Made by a program: the position numbers and the translations under genes
Notes under the pieces: model-generated
What the model saw: the letters and a program-made list of their open reading frames with translations, nothing else
Database searches by the model: none
What the model was told of the DNA's origin: nothing
Shown: positions 60,571-64,000 of the stretch, piece after piece
Layout: the number at the start of each line of letters is the position of its first letter
Numbering within the stretch: the first letter of the stretch is position 1
From: an uncultured Propionibacterium sp.
Lineage (GTDB): Bacteria; Actinomycetota; Actinomycetes; Propionibacteriales; Propionibacteriaceae
DNA: 64,000 bases
Direction of reading: 5' to 3'
Assembly (NCBI GenBank): GCA_938036835.1
Contig: CALHWB010000032.1
Span: 1 to 64,000, forward strand

Positions 60571-62670
60571 TCAATGCCTGCGCGTGGTGACGCGTTCGAT
60601 CAGCCGGTCCTGCAGATCGCGCAGCGGGGCGCCGTCGGTGCCGGTGGTCACCGGAGTCCACCGCTGATCGTCCAGATGCCAGGCGGCCGTGTCATCGGCA
60701 AAGGCCAGATCGAACAACTCCCCGATCTGTGCCACGTGACCGGGCTGGGTGATCGACACGATAGCCTCCACCCGGCGGTCCAGATTGCGGTGCATCAGGT
60801 CGGCCGAGCCGATACCCACCAGCGGATGCCCGGCGTTCTCGAACCAGAACAGCCGGGAATGCTCAAGGAAACGCCCCAGAATGGATCTGACCCGCAGGTT
60901 CTCCGACAGCCCGGGCACGCCCGGCCGTACCGCGCAGATGCCCCGAACCCACAGATCCACCGGAACCCCGGCCCGGGAGGCCCGGTACAGGGCATCGATG
61001 ACCGCCTCATCGACCACCGAGTTGACCTTGATCCGGATCCGGGCCGGCGCCCCGGCGCGGGCGTGGGCCAGCTCATTGTCGATATTGGCTATCAGCCCAC
61101 TGCGGATACCCGTGGGCGCCACCAACAGCCTGCGATAGTTGGTCTCCTGCGTCATCCCCGACAGGTGATTGAACAATCTGGCCACATCGTCGGTGATGAT
61201 CGGGTTACAGGTCAGCAGGCCCATGTCCTCGTACTGGCGGGCGGTTTTCGGGTTGTAATTCCCCGTGCCGACATGGGCATAGCGGCGCAGGCCATCCGGT
61301 TCGTCGCGCACCACCAGCATCAACTTGCAATGGGTTTTGAGTCCAACCATGCCGTAGACCACGTGGACGCCATACTTTTCTAGCTTCCGGGCCCAGGCGA
61401 TATTGGCCTGCTCATCGAAGCGGGCCTTGATCTCGACCAGGGCCAGCACCTGCTTGCCGGCCATCGCGGCCTCGATGAGGGCATCGATGATCGGCGAATC
61501 GCCGCTGGTGCGATAGAGCGTCTGCTTGATGGCCAACACCTGGGGATCGGCCGCCGCCTGCTCGATGAGCCGCTGCACGCTGGTGGCGAAGGAATCGTAG
61601 GGATGCTGTACCAGGACATCCTTCTTGCGCAACGCCTTGAAGATGTCGGCCGGCTTGTTCGTCTCGATGCCCCGGGTCAGATCGGGATGGGTCTTGGGCA
61701 GGAAGCCCGGATAGCTCAGATCCTCCCGGTCGATACCGGTCAGACCGAACAGCCCGGTCAGATCCAACGGTGCCGGCAGCTTGAAGACCTCCCGGTCGGA
61801 GACGTCGAGTTCGCTGAGCAGCAGATCCAGCATCTCGGCATCGATGGTGTCCTCCACCTCCAGCCTGACCGGGGGACGCCCCACCTTGCGACGCAATAGC
61901 TCCTTCTCAAGCGCAAACAGGATGTTCTCGGCGTCATCCTCCTCCACCTCGACGTCCTCATTGCGAGTAACCCGGAAGGTGGTATGCGCCAGCACCTGCA
62001 TGCCGCTGAAGACCTCATCCAGATGCTCGATGATGAGCTTCTCCAACGGAATGAAACGACCCCTGCCCAGCGAGACGAAGCGGGCGAGGATGGTGGGCAC
62101 CTTGACCCGGGCGAATTGGCGGCCCCCCGTACTCGGATTGCGCAGCAGGACCGCCAGGTTGATCGACAACCCGGAGATGTAGGGGAAGGGGTGACTCGGA
62201 TCGACCGCCAGCGGGGTCAGCACCGGGAAGATGCGTTCGGTGAACAGCTCGTGCATGCGATGGCGTTCATCGTCGGTCAGTTCCGGCCAATCCAGGATTC
62301 GGATACCCGCCGCCTCCAGTTCGGGGCGCACCTCGGTGGCGAAAACCCGCGATTGGTCGGCCACCAGTTCGGCGGTACGGTGCAGGATCGCATCGTGCAG
62401 ATCCCGGGGCAGCAGCCCGGCATTGGAGGTGACCGCCACCCCGGCATCGATCCGGCGTTTCAGGCCGGCCACCCTGACCATGAAGAACTCGTCCAGATTG
62501 GAGGAGAAGATCGCGATGAACTTTGCCCGCTCCAGCAACGGGACCCGCTGCCGATCCCTGGCCAGGTCCAGCACCCGGTTGTTGAAGGCCAGCCAGCTCA
62601 GTTCGCGATCCGAATAGCGACCCGAAGGCAGTTCGTCGGTCGCTGTGCCGGACGAAGGCGTGTCAGCCAT
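60571..62670 (-). CDS. ppk1: Polyphosphate kinase
   Basis: A 699-residue enzyme that reversibly makes inorganic polyphosphate from ATP. The N-terminal domain opens with DRELSWLAFNNRVL; the catalytic histidines lie in GLKTHCKLMLVVRDE and HVGTGNYNPKTA. The ATG at 62670 overlaps the end of mshD by 8 bases; the open frame further upstream is part of mshD. It sits beside pstSCAB, so phosphate uptake and storage are physically linked. Confidence 0.95.
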   Translation of the reverse strand: MADTPSSGTATDELPSGRYSDRELSWLAFNNRVLDLARDRQRVPLLERAKFIAIFSSNLDEFFMVRVAGLKRRIDAGVAVTSNAGLLPRDLHDAILHRTAELVADQSRVFATEVRPELEAAGIRILDWPELTDDERHRMHELFTERIFPVLTPLAVDPSHPFPYISGLSINLAVLLRNPSTGGRQFARVKVPTILARFVSLGRGRFIPLEKLIIEHLDEVFSGMQVLAHTTFRVTRNEDVEVEEDDAENILFALEKELLRRKVGRPPVRLEVEDTIDAEMLDLLLSELDVSDREVFKLPAPLDLTGLFGLTGIDREDLSYPGFLPKTHPDLTRGIETNKPADIFKALRKKDVLVQHPYDSFATSVQRLIEQAAADPQVLAIKQTLYRTSGDSPIIDALIEAAMAGKQVLALVEIKARFDEQANIAWARKLEKYGVHVVYGMVGLKTHCKLMLVVRDEPDGLRRYAHVGTGNYNPKTARQYEDMGLLTCNPIITDDVARLFNHLSGMTQETNYRRLLVAPTGIRSGLIANIDNELAHARAGAPARIRIKVNSVVDEAVIDALYRASRAGVPVDLWVRGICAVRPGVPGLSENLRVRSILGRFLEHSRLFWFENAGHPLVGIGSADLMHRNLDRRVEAIVSITQPGHVAQIGELFDLAFADDTAAWHLDDQRWTPVTTGTDGAPLRDLQDRLIERVTTRRH

Positions 62671-63559
62671 CCTGTTCTCCATCGCTAGGACCATAGACGA
62701 GATCGGTATGTGTAGTTGTGAACCCGGACCGGCGATAGAACTCGACCACTCGATCGTTGGCTGCTTCGACATACAGATCGATTCTGAGCACGCCCCGAGC
62801 CTGCATGTGCATGATACCGGCGTCCAGCAGGGCACCGCCAACCCCCCGACCCGCCGATCCGGGCGCCACCGCGAGCACATACACCTCACCTACCGGCTGC
62901 CCCGACTCGCTGGTGAGCTTGGTCCAGTGGAAACCGGCCAGGCCGCCGGCGGTATCCCGGGCGACCAGCAGATCCCGGTCGCGATACCAGTCGCTGGCCA
63001 TCCGGGCGGTGAAATCGGCCGTGGTCAGCCCACCCTGTTCCGGATGGTGCGAGAAGGCGGCGTGATTGACCTGGACGAGCCCGGCCAGATCGCCGTCGCG
63101 GAAATGGTCCAGCCGCAGGCCGCCGGGCAGCTGCCGGATCGGGGCCGGGTCGCGTCCGGTCATCGGTAGCGACATCTTCAGCAGCCCGCGCACCGGTTGC
63201 AGGCCGAGCCTGCCGGCCAGCACCCGGGCGCCGGGCAGATCGCCGAATGCCCACCAGATGCGGGCCGTCCCGCTGCGCTGCACCGCCTCGGCGAGCCGGC
63301 CACCCAGGCCGCGCCCACGCGCCGCCGGGGCGACGAACAGCTGCACCGAGCCATCACGCCGGTCGAGCTGGGCATAGCCGGCCGGCTCGTCCGGCTCGCC
63401 GGTCAGCCAATGGGACACCCGGCTCGGCCGCGGGTCGGTGAGCGCTAGCCGGGCGGACTCGTTCAATGGGGCAGTGCCGTCGATGGCCGCGGCCTGGCCG
63501 GCCAGCCGGCGGACATGCCCGGCGGTGGCATTGTCTAGGACGGAGGATTGGGTGAGCAC
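62663..63559 (-). CDS. mshD: Mycothiol synthase
   Basis: A 298-residue acetyltransferase that completes mycothiol by acetylating the cysteine amine of Cys-GlcN-Ins. Two GNAT domains are seen, each with an acetyl-CoA loop: VAPAARGRGLGG (about residue 80) and VAPGSAGRGVGG (about 235), the second being catalytic in the family. The GTG start follows TAGTCT by 6 bases. It leads an mshD-ppk1-mutT1 operon. The GlnR-like gene lies next to it, as in mycobacteria. Confidence 0.92.
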   Translation of the reverse strand: MLTQSSVLDNATAGHVRRLAGQAAAIDGTAPLNESARLALTDPRPSRVSHWLTGEPDEPAGYAQLDRRDGSVQLFVAPAARGRGLGGRLAEAVQRSGTARIWWAFGDLPGARVLAGRLGLQPVRGLLKMSLPMTGRDPAPIRQLPGGLRLDHFRDGDLAGLVQVNHAAFSHHPEQGGLTTADFTARMASDWYRDRDLLVARDTAGGLAGFHWTKLTSESGQPVGEVYVLAVAPGSAGRGVGGALLDAGIMHMQARGVLRIDLYVEAANDRVVEFYRRSGFTTTHTDLVYGPSDGEQDG

Positions 63560-63565
63560 AGCGCA

Positions 63566-63571
63566 AGACTA
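63566..63571 (-). promoter_or_regulatory. -10 element of a leaderless promoter for mshD-ppk1-mutT1
   Basis: TAGTCT on the minus strand lies 6 bases before the mshD GTG. Confidence 0.5.
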
Positions 63572-63673
63572 TCGGGCGGCCGGTGATGGCCCGCCACGAG
63601 TGGCGGCCGGGCCGGCCGAGGCCGCGATGGTCCCCCGGCCCGGCGGCAGCGGTCGTCGTCCGGGACGCGCCGG

Positions 63674-64000
63674 TCACCGGCCGGCTGCGAAGCGATAGCC
63701 GACGTTGCGGACCGTGCCGATACAGGAATCGCATTCGGGGCCCAGCTTGGCACGCAGCCTGCGGATGTGTACATCGACGGTGCGGGTGCCGCCGAAGTAG
63801 TCATAGCCCCAGACCTCGCTGAGCAACTGCTCGCGGCTGAACACCCGGCCCGGATGGGCGACCAGATACTTCAGCAGTTCGAATTCGGTGTAGGTGAGGT
63901 CGAGTTGCTGACCGCAGGCGGTTGCCAGGTAGGCGTCCTCGTCGATCACCACCGGGCCGGCGGACAGCGTACCGGGACTCCGCCCGGTTTGCAGCAGCAG
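63674..64000 (-). CDS. C-terminal part of a GlnR-like winged-helix response regulator (5' end outside window)
   Basis: The last 109 residues of a regulator run off the right edge. They form the OmpR-type DNA-binding domain: LTYTEFELLKYLVAHPGRVF, REQLLSEVWGYDYFGG, then TRTVDVHIRRLRAKLGPE and IGTVRNVGYRF. The wording of the recognition helix and the position beside mshD match GlnR (Rv0818 in M. tuberculosis), the nitrogen regulator. The receiver domain is not visible, so the typical loss of its phosphorylation site cannot be tested. Confidence 0.8.
   Translation of the reverse strand: MLLQTGRSPGTLSAGPVVIDEDAYLATACGQQLDLTYTEFELLKYLVAHPGRVFSREQLLSEVWGYDYFGGTRTVDVHIRRLRAKLGPECDSCIGTVRNVGYRFAAGR

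Noticed and set aside
62671..62889. Extended N-terminus for polyphosphate kinase reaching 62889
   Set aside because: It lies inside the mshD coding region in another frame; the overlap ATG at 62670 gives a normal length.

Overview
The window is high-GC DNA (about two thirds G+C by eye) from an actinomycete. Mycothiol genes (mycothione reductase, mycothiol synthase), an Lsr2 nucleoid protein, the DisA-RadA pair, the 33-residue ribosomal protein bS22 and a GlnR-like regulator next to mshD all point to Actinomycetota. The gene mix fits Propionibacteriales or a relative, but I cannot name a genus. No rRNA, tRNA, IS element, phage or CRISPR array was seen.

Layout. 3-6414: end of a membrane protein, a ZIP metal transporter, a Trm11-like methyltransferase, and an iron module (feoA-feoB-NifU-like protein) behind a DtxR/IdeR-type box. 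6567-11269: inorganic pyrophosphatase, dacB, a zincin-like metalloprotease, tilS and hpt. 11484-16001: two paralogous eight-cysteine exported proteins, where related genomes usually carry ftsH, then folE-folP-folB-folK. 16083-19365: lsr2 and clpC. 19629-24357: aroD on its own, then a thiamine-type ECF transporter operon (YkoE-like S component, fused ATPases, EcfT, P-loop kinase) under a TPP riboswitch. 24407-29536: cardiolipin synthase and a HAD phosphatase/GH65 phosphorylase pair. 29664-31923: MFS transporter plus SMP-30 lactonase. 32138-36155: a membrane-anchored protein, disA, radA and a VOC protein. 36276-42812: TIM-barrel protein, proline dehydrogenase, CPBP protease, asd, proC, bS22 and a HemD fusion. 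42970-49245: a five-gene leftward operon of lower GC. 49878-55222: histidine phosphatase, mycothione reductase, and three exported proteins. 55353-64000: pstSCAB behind a PHO-type box, mutT1-ppk1-mshD, and the end of a GlnR-like regulator.

The strongest candidate for something undescribed is the 42970-49245 operon. It encodes a zinc alcohol dehydrogenase, an amylase-fold GH13 protein, a MalE-like binding protein that has no signal peptide and no permeases, a RibD-type reductase and a MATE exporter. Three 60-base lines sampled inside it are 55-57% G+C, while one line of nearby host DNA is 77%. The genes are translationally coupled, so they probably make, modify or sense a small sugar-like compound that MATE exports.

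A second window-wide pattern is start-site architecture. At least fifteen genes have a TANNNT-like hexamer 6 or 7 bases before ATG or GTG and no Shine-Dalgarno sequence, as expected for leaderless transcripts. I used this to choose several starts.
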